Positions 8,244 through 16,367 of a stretch of DNA of 27,328 nucleotides are shown piece after piece; the first letter of the stretch is position 1, and each line of letters begins with the position of its first letter. Where the stretch lies: positions 1 to 27,328 of the forward strand of contig DKGN01000074.1 of the NCBI GenBank assembly GCA_002453275.1. The letters are read 5' to 3'. Made by a program: the position numbers and the translations under genes. The notes under the pieces are model-generated. The model did no database searches. It had not been told where the DNA came from and worked only from the letters and a program-made list of their open reading frames with translations. Source of the DNA: Caryophanales bacterium UBA6769. Its GTDB lineage: Bacteria; Bacillota; Bacilli; Bacillales; UBA6769.

Positions 8244-9530
8244 CTAGGTCTGTGGCATAACTTGACAAACAGTAAACGATTGTTCATCAAAATGCTGATG
8301 TAGCGAGCTCTCTATATCCGAAATTGTTAAGTTTTCAATCACTTTTGTTACATCGAATAAGTTCATTCCATTGAACTGGTATCGTGTATATTCATTAGCA
8401 ATGAACTCTAGAGAATTGAGCGCTCGCAATACGGAGCCTATTTTCTTTCGTTTTATTCGCATAAATTCTGTATTATTTAGTGATTTGTTTTTAAATTGGT
8501 TTACCATATTAAACAATGTTTCTGCCAGCTCATCAGGGTTTTCACTATTGCTGCCAATTACCGAAAAGCCAAAGCTGTTTTCCTCAGTATAGTCATAAAA
8601 AAAGCTCGTATCGATTAGGCCCCGATTATATAGCTCTTCATACTGACTCGTACTCTGTCCAAACATCATATCTAGTAATACATTAATCGTTAATTCATGC
8701 TTAAAAAGTTCTTCACCATACCTGTTTACGTTCGCCTCTTTAAAGCCAACAAAGCTTTTCGGAGTCTGAATAGCCATCGGAATTTTTTTTGTTTTTTGGA
8801 CAACGTCATGAGGCTCAGGGTCATGGAATCGTTGAATGTCAAAAGGCTGTGCAAACGTTTTTTTCGCTTGGTTTTCTTCGATGAGGGAGATGATTTTCTC
8901 TTCGTCAATCGGTCCAACGATAAACAACAACATGTTGCTCGGGTGGTAGAACGTTTCATAACATTCGTAAAGCATATCTTTTGTAATGTTTGCAATGGAA
9001 TCAACGGTTCCTGCGATATCAATCTTCACCGGATGATTCTTGTACATGTTTTCAATCATTCCGAAATAACCACGCCAATCAGGATTATCATCGTACATGC
9101 GGATCTCTTGACCGATAATGCCTTTTTCTTTCTCTACCGTTTCTTCTGTAAAGTAAGGACTTTGCACGAAGTCAAGCAAGGTCAATAAGTTCTTCGACAC
9201 ATCTTGAGTCGTTGAAAATAAATAGGCAGTCCGTGTAAATGATGTAAACGCGTTAGCGGAAGCCCCTTGTTTGCTAAAATCTTGAAAAACATCTCGATCT
9301 TCCTTTTCAAACAATTTATGTTCGAGGAAGTGTGCAATCCCATCGGGAACATGAGCTTTTTCTTTTTTGCCGATTGGAACAAACTGATTATCAATCGAGC
9401 CATAGTTTGTCGTAAACGTAGCAAACGTTTTGTTGAATTCTTGTTTTGGTAAAATGACGACCTGCAACCCATTGTCTAGCTTTTTAGAAAAAACCGTTTC
9501 ACCTACGTGTTCAAATGAGGTACTCTCCAT
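8244..9530 (-). CDS. ymfH: M16-family zinc peptidase YmfH (catalytic partner)
   Basis: An insulinase-like (M16) metallopeptidase of 428 residues. The inverted zinc motif HFLEH is at 67-71, in the N-terminal domain, and the downstream Glu region (IIGQEIRMYDD) is present, so it should be active. A C-terminal M16 domain (about 185-360) completes the fold. The start ATG at 9530 has AAAGGGGG 7 bases upstream. It begins two bases after the ymfF stop codon, implying translational coupling and a paired product. Family members of this kind often work as heterodimers with a partner lacking the zinc site. The natural substrate is not known. Confidence 0.95.
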   Translation of the reverse strand: MESTSFEHVGETVFSKKLDNGLQVVILPKQEFNKTFATFTTNYGSIDNQFVPIGKKEKAHVPDGIAHFLEHKLFEKEDRDVFQDFSKQGASANAFTSFTRTAYLFSTTQDVSKNLLTLLDFVQSPYFTEETVEKEKGIIGQEIRMYDDNPDWRGYFGMIENMYKNHPVKIDIAGTVDSIANITKDMLYECYETFYHPSNMLLFIVGPIDEEKIISLIEENQAKKTFAQPFDIQRFHDPEPHDVVQKTKKIPMAIQTPKSFVGFKEANVNRYGEELFKHELTINVLLDMMFGQSTSQYEELYNRGLIDTSFFYDYTEENSFGFSVIGSNSENPDELAETLFNMVNQFKNKSLNNTEFMRIKRKKIGSVLRALNSLEFIANEYTRYQFNGMNLFDVTKVIENLTISDIESSLHQHFDEQSFTVCQVMPQT

Positions 9531-9532
9531 GT

Positions 9533-10822
9533 TTATTCCCCCTTTCCTTTCAAAAAGTAAATCGTGTCCAGCTGGACTTTTTCAGCAACTGTCTTTATAT
9601 CTTCTCTTGTGGCGCTCTCTATGCCTTGAAGCATGTCGTGTATCGTCATCGAACTGTTGGCGACAACTTGATTGTAAAGAAGCTCCACGATGCCACGCGG
9701 ATCATCCATCGCTTCTAACATTTGGTTTTTAAGCATGATTTTTGTTTGGTTTAATTCGGATTCTGTAAAATCTCCTTGTTTCATTTTGTTCATTTGTTCA
9801 GTAATAATTTTAACGGTTTTGTCGTAGTTGATGGAGTCGATACCTGACATGACAACAAGAATTCCTTTATGACTTTCTAGACGAGATGCAGCATAGTAAG
9901 CAAGGCTTTCTTTTTCTCGAACGTTCAAAAACAACTTGGAATGGGAATAGCCCCCGAAAATGCCGTTAAAAACTTGTAAAGCTGAATAATCTTCATCGTT
10001 AAATGTTGTAAACGTTCGATAGCCGATATTTAACTTCCCTTGGTGAATGTCTTGTTCTTCTATTTTCTTTTTAACAGCTTCCCTTTTTTTAGTAACCGAT
10101 GGTTCGGGTTTTTCTGTCTGCGTCAAACGATGCTCCGAAGGGAAAACAAAATGTTCCTGAATGAGTGATTCGATATTTTCATTTTCAAGATTTCCGACGG
10201 CATACACATCAATTTCATCTTCACGAATTGTTTGTTCATAATCGTGAAACAAAGAACGACTCGTAATCTGATCAACTTCTTCTAAATTACCGTATACCGT
10301 TTGACTAAATGGCTCTTCTTCAAACATTTCTTGAATAAGCCGCATATTAGCGTAACGCATTTTATCATCATAAATCGCTGCTATCTTTTGCTTTAATGAA
10401 CGTTTTTCGTTCGTAACAATTTCTTCGTCAAATGCTTTTTCATTTATCCCTTTAGGGTTAAATAAAACATCAGCTAATAGTTTAATCGCTTTCTCAAGGA
10501 CGTGGTCGCCTTCAAACAAAAATTGCTGTTGAGCCACATCAACTCTAAATGTGATAATGTGGTTCTCGCCTTTTTTAGACAAGTCTACCGACAATGTTGC
10601 ACCATAAAGTTCATCAAGATGAGCCCGAATTTCTTTAACTGAACGTAACGATTCAGTTGCACTTTGCAAAACATAAGGTAGGATTGCACGTGAAGTTACA
10701 CTTTCATCAGTTAATGGCTTTTTCAATTGCACAATTAAAGAGAGCGTTTTAAATTTTTTCGTATTAATTAAATGGAGACGATAATGATTAAAATCTTTTG
10801 TCTGTTCTTCTAGGATTGCCAT
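9533..10822 (-). CDS. ymfF: M16-like protein YmfF (zinc-site-lacking partner)
   Basis: An M16 peptidase homologue of 429 residues. Where active members have HxxEH, this protein has an LPYVLQSATESL-like stretch (about 49-60), so it lacks zinc ligands and is probably non-catalytic. The C-terminal half carries the R/Y-type substrate-binding pattern (SLAYYAASRLES, about 300-312) expected of a regulatory subunit. Start ATG at 10822 follows AAAGGAGC. The coupled gene ymfH encodes the zinc-bearing partner, so a YmfF-YmfH heterodimer is the simplest model. It follows spoIIIE by 96 bases; the ymfC, ymfD and ymfE genes found there in B. subtilis (from memory) are absent. I saw no convincing promoter in the gap. 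Confidence 0.93.
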   Translation of the reverse strand: MAILEEQTKDFNHYRLHLINTKKFKTLSLIVQLKKPLTDESVTSRAILPYVLQSATESLRSVKEIRAHLDELYGATLSVDLSKKGENHIITFRVDVAQQQFLFEGDHVLEKAIKLLADVLFNPKGINEKAFDEEIVTNEKRSLKQKIAAIYDDKMRYANMRLIQEMFEEEPFSQTVYGNLEEVDQITSRSLFHDYEQTIREDEIDVYAVGNLENENIESLIQEHFVFPSEHRLTQTEKPEPSVTKKREAVKKKIEEQDIHQGKLNIGYRTFTTFNDEDYSALQVFNGIFGGYSHSKLFLNVREKESLAYYAASRLESHKGILVVMSGIDSINYDKTVKIITEQMNKMKQGDFTESELNQTKIMLKNQMLEAMDDPRGIVELLYNQVVANSSMTIHDMLQGIESATREDIKTVAEKVQLDTIYFLKGKGE

Positions 10823-10918
10823 ACTTTCGCTCCTTTCATAGCGAGGTTATCACTTTCTTTCATAGTGTAACCATCTTTTTAACTCGTATTTCTAGAAGTA
10901 AGATGAACAGTGCCTCCC

Positions 10919-13177
10919 CTAACTCGAGGCCTCTTCTTGATTAGACACTAGAACCGTCCGCGGTCGACTTCCTTCGTATGGTCCGACGATGTCACGCTCT
11001 TCCATTTCATCAATCAGCCTTGCAGCACGTGTATAACCAATTCTAAATTTCCTTTGCAACATCGAAACTGAAGCTGTTTGACGTTCAATAACAAATTGAA
11101 CAGCTGCTGGATAAATTTCGTCCTCAACGTCAGCTAATTCAGTAGAGGTTTCCTCTGGTATCATTTCTTCGTTGTAGACGGCTTTTTGTTGAGAAACGGA
11201 GAAATTGACAATCTTTTCGACTTCTTCATCCGATAGAAATGCGCCTTGTATTCTAGTCGGTTTTGAAGCCCCGACAGGTAAAAAGAGCATATCGCCTTGT
11301 CCAAGAAGCTTCTCCGCCCCCGCCATATCTAAAATCGTTCTAGAGTCAACTTGAGACGATACGCTAAATGCAATTCGAGAAGGGATATTCGCTTTTATGA
11401 CACCCGTGATTACATCAACCGATGGACGTTGAGTTGCAATAATTAAGTGAATACCCGCTGCCCTTGCCATTTGAGCAAGTCGAGTTATAGCCTCTTCTAC
11501 ATCTCTAGCTGCGACCATCATTAAGTCAGCTAATTCATCTACAATGACAACAATGTATGGGAGATAAGGCTGGTATTCCCCCTCTTGATTATTGTGTTGC
11601 TGGATAGCATCATTGTATGCTTCAATATTCCTCGTACCTGTATGGGCAAACAGTTCATAACGCCTTTCCATTTCATTAACAACTTTTTTGAGAGCTTGGG
11701 ATGCTTTCTTCGGATCAGTAACAACAGGTGTTAATAAATGTGGTACCCCATTATACACATTTAATTCAACCATTTTCGGATCAATCATCATAAGCTTTAC
11801 TTCATGTGGCTTGGATTTCATTAACAGACTTGTAATGATTCCATTAATACATACACTTTTTCCGCTTCCAGTTGCCCCAGCAACGAGTAAGTGAGGCATA
11901 CGGGATAAGTCAGAGATGAGAGGTTCACCCGATATGTCTCGGCCAAGTGCAACTGTTAACTTTGATTTCGCTTGTTGATATTTTGGTGATTCAAGTACTT
12001 CTCTTAAAGTGACGAATGAAACTTCTTGGTTTGGAACTTCGATTCCGATCGCAGATTTCCCTGGAATCGGCGCTTCAATACGAATATCTTTGGCGGCAAG
12101 TGCCAATGCCAAATCATCATTTAAGTTTACAATTCTACTCACCTTCACTCCGACAGCGGGATGCACTTCATATTTTGTCACCGCCGGTCCGACGTGAACT
12201 TTTAATACTTTTGCATTTACTCCAAAGCTTTCAAAGGTTTGTTCGAGCTTTTTCACGTTTTCAGAAATATGGCTACGATCCCGATTTTGATTTGTTTTCA
12301 CTGGTTGATTTAATATATCCAACGGTGGTAGCTCATAGGCTTCATTTTCCGGTTCATGCATCATAACTGGTGTAGATAGAGGCGTTTCATCCTCTTCTAT
12401 GCTGTTATCCTCTTCGTAATAAATTTTTTCCTGAGCAATACTTTCAGAAAAGTCTTCAATAATTGGCTCTTGTTCTTCTATCAAGTCATCCTCCATTTGA
12501 ATTTGTTCCATTGACTCATCGGCTTCTACCCTTGTCGTCTCGTTCTTCGCTAATCTTTTATCGATGAGCGCCTGCCTCCAATCACGAATATCCTCAAAAA
12601 GTTTCGTTGCGATGTTATGAGACATCTCATAAAAATTGGTTAATGCCTGAATGACAAATCCAACTGGTGATTTTCCGGTAATGAGCAATACCGCAATTAA
12701 CATCAAGGTGAAGGAAATGAACATTGTTCCCCCTTCATCAAATAATTGATAAAAAAAGGTAAAGCTAATCGCGCCTACCATACCCCCGCCTATTTCAGTA
12801 TTCCCATCTTCTATTAATTTTTGTAACGTATACTTAATGACCGAGTGATTTTCTCCCGTTGCCATTAACTTAAAAAATTTAACGTGAGTAATCATCAGTA
12901 CTGAAAGCAAAACAATATAAAATCCGATTAACCTTCTAGTCCAAAGGTTTGGAAGTGAGCGTTTCCAAATCAAATAAAAGGAGAGAACAATCAACAATAA
13001 TAGCAAAACTGCGTACCATTCACCTACTGCAAAACGAGCAACAAATGTCATCCACTTGCCTACCCGCCCAAGTTCTGCGAGTCCAATGACCGACATCGTT
13101 AATAAAACGAGTCCGATAATTTCATATGTAAATTGCTGATGCCAAGTTGCTTTTTTTCGTCTTTTTTTCTTAGCCAT
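10919..13177 (-). CDS. spoIIIE: SpoIIIE DNA translocase
   Basis: A membrane-anchored DNA pump of the FtsK/SpoIIIE family (752 residues) that moves the chromosome into the forespore at the sporulation septum. Seen: a basic N-terminus (MAKKKRRKKA), four or five membrane segments (about 18-36, 54-71, 82-100, 131-148, 151-169), an acidic linker (about 210-290), the motor with Walker A GATGSGKS (434-441) and Walker B IVVIVDELADL, and a C-terminal winged-helix gamma domain (about 685-750) that reads orienting DNA sites. The place next to tepA-ylzJ, as in B. subtilis, supports SpoIIIE over the vegetative paralogue SftA. The start ATG has GGGAG 8 bases upstream. Candidate promoter elements are described separately. 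Confidence 0.95.
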   Translation of the reverse strand: MAKKKRRKKATWHQQFTYEIIGLVLLTMSVIGLAELGRVGKWMTFVARFAVGEWYAVLLLLLIVLSFYLIWKRSLPNLWTRRLIGFYIVLLSVLMITHVKFFKLMATGENHSVIKYTLQKLIEDGNTEIGGGMVGAISFTFFYQLFDEGGTMFISFTLMLIAVLLITGKSPVGFVIQALTNFYEMSHNIATKLFEDIRDWRQALIDKRLAKNETTRVEADESMEQIQMEDDLIEEQEPIIEDFSESIAQEKIYYEEDNSIEEDETPLSTPVMMHEPENEAYELPPLDILNQPVKTNQNRDRSHISENVKKLEQTFESFGVNAKVLKVHVGPAVTKYEVHPAVGVKVSRIVNLNDDLALALAAKDIRIEAPIPGKSAIGIEVPNQEVSFVTLREVLESPKYQQAKSKLTVALGRDISGEPLISDLSRMPHLLVAGATGSGKSVCINGIITSLLMKSKPHEVKLMMIDPKMVELNVYNGVPHLLTPVVTDPKKASQALKKVVNEMERRYELFAHTGTRNIEAYNDAIQQHNNQEGEYQPYLPYIVVIVDELADLMMVAARDVEEAITRLAQMARAAGIHLIIATQRPSVDVITGVIKANIPSRIAFSVSSQVDSRTILDMAGAEKLLGQGDMLFLPVGASKPTRIQGAFLSDEEVEKIVNFSVSQQKAVYNEEMIPEETSTELADVEDEIYPAAVQFVIERQTASVSMLQRKFRIGYTRAARLIDEMEERDIVGPYEGSRPRTVLVSNQEEASS

Positions 13178-13249
13178 TTGCTCATCTCCCGAAAATCTAA
13201 GTGTATCCTTGTAAAATACTAGCGTGCAAATCTTCCCATTAAAAGAGAT

Positions 13250-13271
13250 AAGCAGCCTTTTATGGCTGCTT
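13250..13271 (-). terminator. Hairpin after ylzJ and before spoIIIE
   Basis: A perfect 8-bp stem (AAGCAGCC/GGCTGCTT) with a 6-base loop is followed by ATCTCTTTTAA. The U-tract is interrupted, so termination may be partial. It would end the tepA-ylzJ transcript or, if transcription starts at the extended -10 at 13295-13303, lie inside the spoIIIE leader. Confidence 0.65.
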
Positions 13272-13288
13272 GTCTTGACGAATAACCT

Positions 13289-13303
13289 TGTTATATTATA
13301 ACA
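13289..13303 (-). promoter_or_regulatory. Extended -10 promoter candidate inside a palindrome, upstream of spoIIIE
   Basis: The minus strand reads TGTTATAATATAACA, a 15-base palindrome with only its central base unpaired. It contains TG-T-TATAAT, an extended -10 element. No good -35 is visible. It may be a promoter for spoIIIE, an operator, or both. A weaker alternative, TTGCAC-N18-TACACT, lies downstream of the hairpin. Confidence 0.4.
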
Positions 13304-13320
13304 TATTTGCCATTATTCAA

Positions 13321-13545
13321 CTACTGGATAGATGGCTTTAATGAAAGTAACTGGCCTGGTCGGTATTGATCATTTAAATAGTCATTTGGATCACTGCTAA
13401 TTAAGCGAATAACCTCCCACTTGTCTTCTTGAGGTCGGACAACAAGCTGCAAATTGTTGATTGCTACGACCATGTCCCCACTTGTTTTTTCATCATCTTC
13501 CGAAGTAAATATTGCTTCTTGAGGAACGACTGTATATAAAATCAT
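13321..13545 (-). CDS. ylzJ: YlzJ-like small protein
   Basis: A 74-residue protein of the YlzJ family, found in Bacillaceae between tepA and spoIIIE. It has no signal peptide or membrane segment and no catalytic motif I recognise; the sequence looks like a small beta-rich domain ending in YRPGQLLSL. The ATG at 13545 overlaps the tepA stop as ATGA (four bases), and GAGGAG lies 8 bases upstream inside tepA, so translation is coupled. Function is unknown. Confidence 0.85.
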   Translation of the reverse strand: MILYTVVPQEAIFTSEDDEKTSGDMVVAINNLQLVVRPQEDKWEVIRLISSDPNDYLNDQYRPGQLLSLKPSIQ

Positions 13546-14294
13546 TGAAGTAACTCCTCACTTGTTTTATTTTGTTCGATAAGTTCTTTTAATTTTTTCA
13601 TTGCTAGACCAATTCCTCCCACTCCATCAATTAAGCCAGCTTTTACAGCATCGTTCCCAACGACATTTGTCCCAATATCCCTCGTTAAATTCCCTTGAGA
13701 AAACATTAATTCTTTAAATACATCAGCCTTTACTTTAGAGTGTGTCGTCACAAATTTAATCACTCTCTCTTGCATCTTATCAAGATATTCAAAGGTTTGT
13801 GGGACACCGATGACTAACCCATTTAAGCGAATCGGATGGATCGTCATTGTTGCTGTTTCGGCTATAAGTGAATAATCAGCGGCTACTGAGATTGGCACAC
13901 CAATCGAATGACCACCACCTAAAACTAGAGAGACGGTTGGCTTCGAGAGTGATGCGACCATTTCAGCGATTGCTAAGCCTGCTTCAACATCGCCGCCGAC
14001 AGTATTTAAAATAAGTAATAACCCTTCAATTTTTGGGTTTTGCTCAATCGCAACAATTTGCGGAATAAGATGTTCATACTTTGTTGTTTTATTTTGGGGT
14101 GGCAATTGAATGTGACCTTCAATTTGGCCAACTATCGTTAAACAATGAATATTGGATTGCTCTAGTTGAGGTACGTTCGTTTGTCCAAGTTGCTCTATGT
14201 TTTCAACTACAGAATCTTTTTGTTCTTTGTTCTCGTCATTTGTTTGCTCTTGATTGTCATACCGAGTTAAAAATTTGTCTTTTGGGTTATTCAT
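13542..14294 (-). CDS. tepA: TepA, ClpP-like serine protease
   Basis: A cytoplasmic ClpP/crotonase-fold peptidase of 250 residues, reported in B. subtilis in connection with protein export and with degradation of spore proteins. The ClpP-like core covers about 50-240. The nucleophile is Ser130 in GGGHSIGVP and the likely general base is His153 (MTIHPIR). The first 45 residues are hydrophilic and rich in Q, N, D and E, and look disordered. The ATG at 14294 has AAGGAGG 10 bases upstream, and that box overlaps the stop of a small upstream ORF. ylzJ follows with a 4-base overlap. I see no clear promoter between the rnjB terminator and this unit. Confidence 0.93.
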   Translation of the reverse strand: MNNPKDKFLTRYDNQEQTNDENKEQKDSVVENIEQLGQTNVPQLEQSNIHCLTIVGQIEGHIQLPPQNKTTKYEHLIPQIVAIEQNPKIEGLLLILNTVGGDVEAGLAIAEMVASLSKPTVSLVLGGGHSIGVPISVAADYSLIAETATMTIHPIRLNGLVIGVPQTFEYLDKMQERVIKFVTTHSKVKADVFKELMFSQGNLTRDIGTNVVGNDAVKAGLIDGVGGIGLAMKKLKELIEQNKTSEELLQ

Positions 14295-14309
14295 AGGTCG
14301 ACTTCCTCC

Positions 14310-14417
14310 TTAAATCACACTTAAAATAATGCCAATGATTGCTGCAATAATTACCAACCAAAAGATAATTGATAAAGCTAGAGCCGTTCGGTGTCTTTCT
14401 TTATCAGCCTTATTCAT
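14310..14417 (-). CDS. Putative 35-residue single-span membrane protein
   Basis: A small ORF (ATG at 14417, TAA at 14310-14312) encodes 35 residues: a charged N-terminus MNKADKERHR followed by an unbroken hydrophobic stretch (about 12-35) of transmembrane length. A purine-rich AAAGGAG lies upstream, but at 14 bases the spacing is long. Its stop codon touches the AAGGAGG box of tepA, the tight packing expected of a real first gene in the operon. I do not recognise the protein and give it no function. The basic-then-hydrophobic pattern predicts insertion with the N-terminus inside. It could also be a chance ORF or a leader peptide. Confidence 0.5.
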   Translation of the reverse strand: MNKADKERHRTALALSIIFWLVIIAAIIGIILSVI

Positions 14418-14466
14418 CTTCTTATTTTCTACTCCTTTCCTATCTCCTTTAGCCCTTATCGTCCCC

Positions 14467-14500
14467 TAAAAAATAAAAAACTTGCCTGAATCGGCAAGTT
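14467..14500 (-). terminator. rnjB intrinsic terminator
   Basis: A perfect 8-bp stem (AACTTGCC/GGCAAGTT, 14479-14486 with 14493-14500) with a 6-base loop is followed by a long U-tract (TTTTATTTTTT). It begins at the rnjB stop codon (14500-14502). Confidence 0.93.
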
Positions 14501-16164
14501 TAAATTTCCATAATGATTGGCATTATCATTGGTCTTCTTTTTGTTTTTTCATACAGAAGGCCGCTTAGTGAGTCTCGAATAACGGTTTTTAAAGAATTCC
14601 ATTCATTTATTTTCTGGTCTAAACATTTATTTAAAACTTCAGTTACATTTTCATTTGCTTCTTGTAATAATTCTTCTGATTCGCGAACGTACACAAAACC
14701 TCGCGATATGATTTCCGGTCCGGAGATGATTTTATGGTTTTTTCGATCTAATGTTACAACGACAATTAATATACCGTCTTGCGATAACAATCTTCGATCC
14801 CGCAAAACAATGTTGCCAACGTCACCGACCCCGAGTCCATCAATGAGGACATGTCCTGAAGGTACTCTGCCGCCCTTTTTTGCGACTCCATTAATGAACT
14901 CGATAATTTCACCTTTCTCAACGATAAATGTGTTCTTCAGAGGTATTCCGCACTCAACTGCTAGATCGCTATGAGCTTTCTGCATGCGATATTCGCCATG
15001 CACGGGTATAAAGTAAGTTGGCTTTAATAAGTTTATCATGAGCTTTAGTTCTTCTTGACTTGCATGGCCTGGAACGTGGACCCCATCTCTTTCAGAAACA
15101 GCTTGAGCTCCAGCACGGTAAATCGCATCGACTGTTCTTGAAAGCGCTTTTTCATTACCTATCGTAGCTGAAGTTGCAATGACGACTGTATCATTCTTTT
15201 CAATCTTAATTTGCTTATGTGTTCTCGTTGCCATTTTATATAAGGCAGCTAGCGGCTCGCCCTGGTCCCCAGTTGTTAAAATAAGCAACTGTTCATCAGG
15301 ATATTTCTTCGCTTCGTTTAAGGTAACTAGACTATCCTTCGAGATGCGCAAATGACCTAGTCTACTTGCAATCTCAATATTTTTAAGAAGTGGTGGTCCT
15401 GCAACAGCGACTTTGCGATTTACCTTTTCAGCAGCTTCAATAATTTGCTGGACCCGATGAATATTCATTGCAAAGGTTGCTGTAATGACTCGTCCCTTTG
15501 CATTAGAAATCACTTCTAGTAATTGTTGACCAACGGTTGCTTCAGATGGTGTTGTACCAGGTGATTCAGCGTTCATACTATCTGACAGTAAACAGAGTAC
15601 CCCTTGTTCTTCAATTTTAATTATTTTACTTACTTCAGTATGTTCATTATTAATCGGGGTTTGATCAAATTTAAAATCTCCTGTATAAACAATGATTCCT
15701 TGAGATGTATGAATGGCGATACCAATGGCATCTGGAATACTATGATTCACTTTAAAAAAAGTAAACTTTGTTCCTTCAATATTAATCGATTTTGATGAAT
15801 CAAGTATTCTAAAATCATAATGTTTTACCGGATGTGAGCTTTTCAATAGTTCTTCTGCAAGGCCCAATGTTAGCTTTGTTCCATACACTGGCACATTTAT
15901 TTTCTTCAAAACATATGCTAAAGCTCCGATATGATCAACATGTCCATGAGACAGGAAAATAGCTTTAATCCGCTCTTGATTTTCGATTAAATACGTAATG
16001 TCTGGAATGACGGCATCAACGCCGAACATTTCATTTTCTGGAAGCATTAAGCCTGCATCCAAAATGAATATATTATTATTGTCTTCGACTATATACATGT
16101 TTTTGCCTATTTCATCTACGCCGCCCAAGGCAAAAACTTTAACTTTTTCAGATTCTTTATGCAA
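14500..16164 (-). CDS. rnjB: Ribonuclease J2 (with a complete metallo-beta-lactamase site)
   Basis: A 554-residue RNase J of the beta-CASP metallo-beta-lactamase family, an exo- and endoribonuclease that in Bacillus acts with RNase J1. The position after dapA and before tepA, the segment VPVYGTKLTL and the ending RRPMIMPIIMEI point to J2. Unlike B. subtilis J2 as I recall it (HGHDEN, PVNGEYR), this protein keeps every metal ligand: HGHVDH (73-78), His141, Asp163 and PVHGEYR (His389), plus the RNA-binding GHASQEE (366-372). The start is TTG at 16164, 8 bases after AGGAGG. It is a single-gene unit with its own promoter and a terminator at its stop codon. Confidence 0.93.
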   Translation of the reverse strand: MHKESEKVKVFALGGVDEIGKNMYIVEDNNNIFILDAGLMLPENEMFGVDAVIPDITYLIENQERIKAIFLSHGHVDHIGALAYVLKKINVPVYGTKLTLGLAEELLKSSHPVKHYDFRILDSSKSINIEGTKFTFFKVNHSIPDAIGIAIHTSQGIIVYTGDFKFDQTPINNEHTEVSKIIKIEEQGVLCLLSDSMNAESPGTTPSEATVGQQLLEVISNAKGRVITATFAMNIHRVQQIIEAAEKVNRKVAVAGPPLLKNIEIASRLGHLRISKDSLVTLNEAKKYPDEQLLILTTGDQGEPLAALYKMATRTHKQIKIEKNDTVVIATSATIGNEKALSRTVDAIYRAGAQAVSERDGVHVPGHASQEELKLMINLLKPTYFIPVHGEYRMQKAHSDLAVECGIPLKNTFIVEKGEIIEFINGVAKKGGRVPSGHVLIDGLGVGDVGNIVLRDRRLLSQDGILIVVVTLDRKNHKIISGPEIISRGFVYVRESEELLQEANENVTEVLNKCLDQKINEWNSLKTVIRDSLSGLLYEKTKRRPMIMPIIMEI

Positions 16165-16233
16165 TGTGTAATCCTCCTATATTCACTTCTCAAGCTACAT
16201 TTATTTGCTAAACCGTACTGAAGAGTTATTGTT

Positions 16234-16263
16234 ATTATAGCTTAATGTCATTTTATAAAACAA
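16234..16263 (-). promoter_or_regulatory. Sigma-A promoter of rnjB
   Basis: On the minus strand TTGTTT (16258-16263), an 18-base spacer and a perfect TATAAT (16234-16239) lie about 70 bases upstream of the rnjB start codon. The -35 matches only in TTG. Confidence 0.65.
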
Positions 16264-16334
16264 CTGATTTTAATTTTAGTTTAATTTTTTTGAAGGTCAC
16301 GGTGTAGAAGAGGATCACTTTTTATTCCATACGC

Positions 16335-16367
16335 AAAAAACTGACTTTCATTTTTGAAAGTCAGTTT
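16335..16367 (-). terminator. Terminator of the dpa/asd/dapG/dapA operon
   Basis: A perfect 13-bp stem (16338-16350 with 16355-16367, core ACTGACTTTCA) with a 4-base loop is followed by a run of T. It overlaps the dapA stop codon (16361-16363). Confidence 0.92.

Noticed and set aside
8203..8268. Upstream extension of ymfI by 22 codons
   Set aside because: It overlaps the ymfH end and places extra residues before the SDR nucleotide-binding strand; TTG at 8202 has AGGTGGGG upstream.
8697..9188. Plus-strand ORF of 163 codons opposite ymfH
   Set aside because: It is antisense to a well-supported gene, has no ribosome-binding site or family resemblance, and the reading looks like the mirror of ymfH codons.
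14513..14974. Plus-strand ORF of 153 codons opposite rnjB
   Set aside because: It is fully antisense to RNase J2 with no supporting signals.
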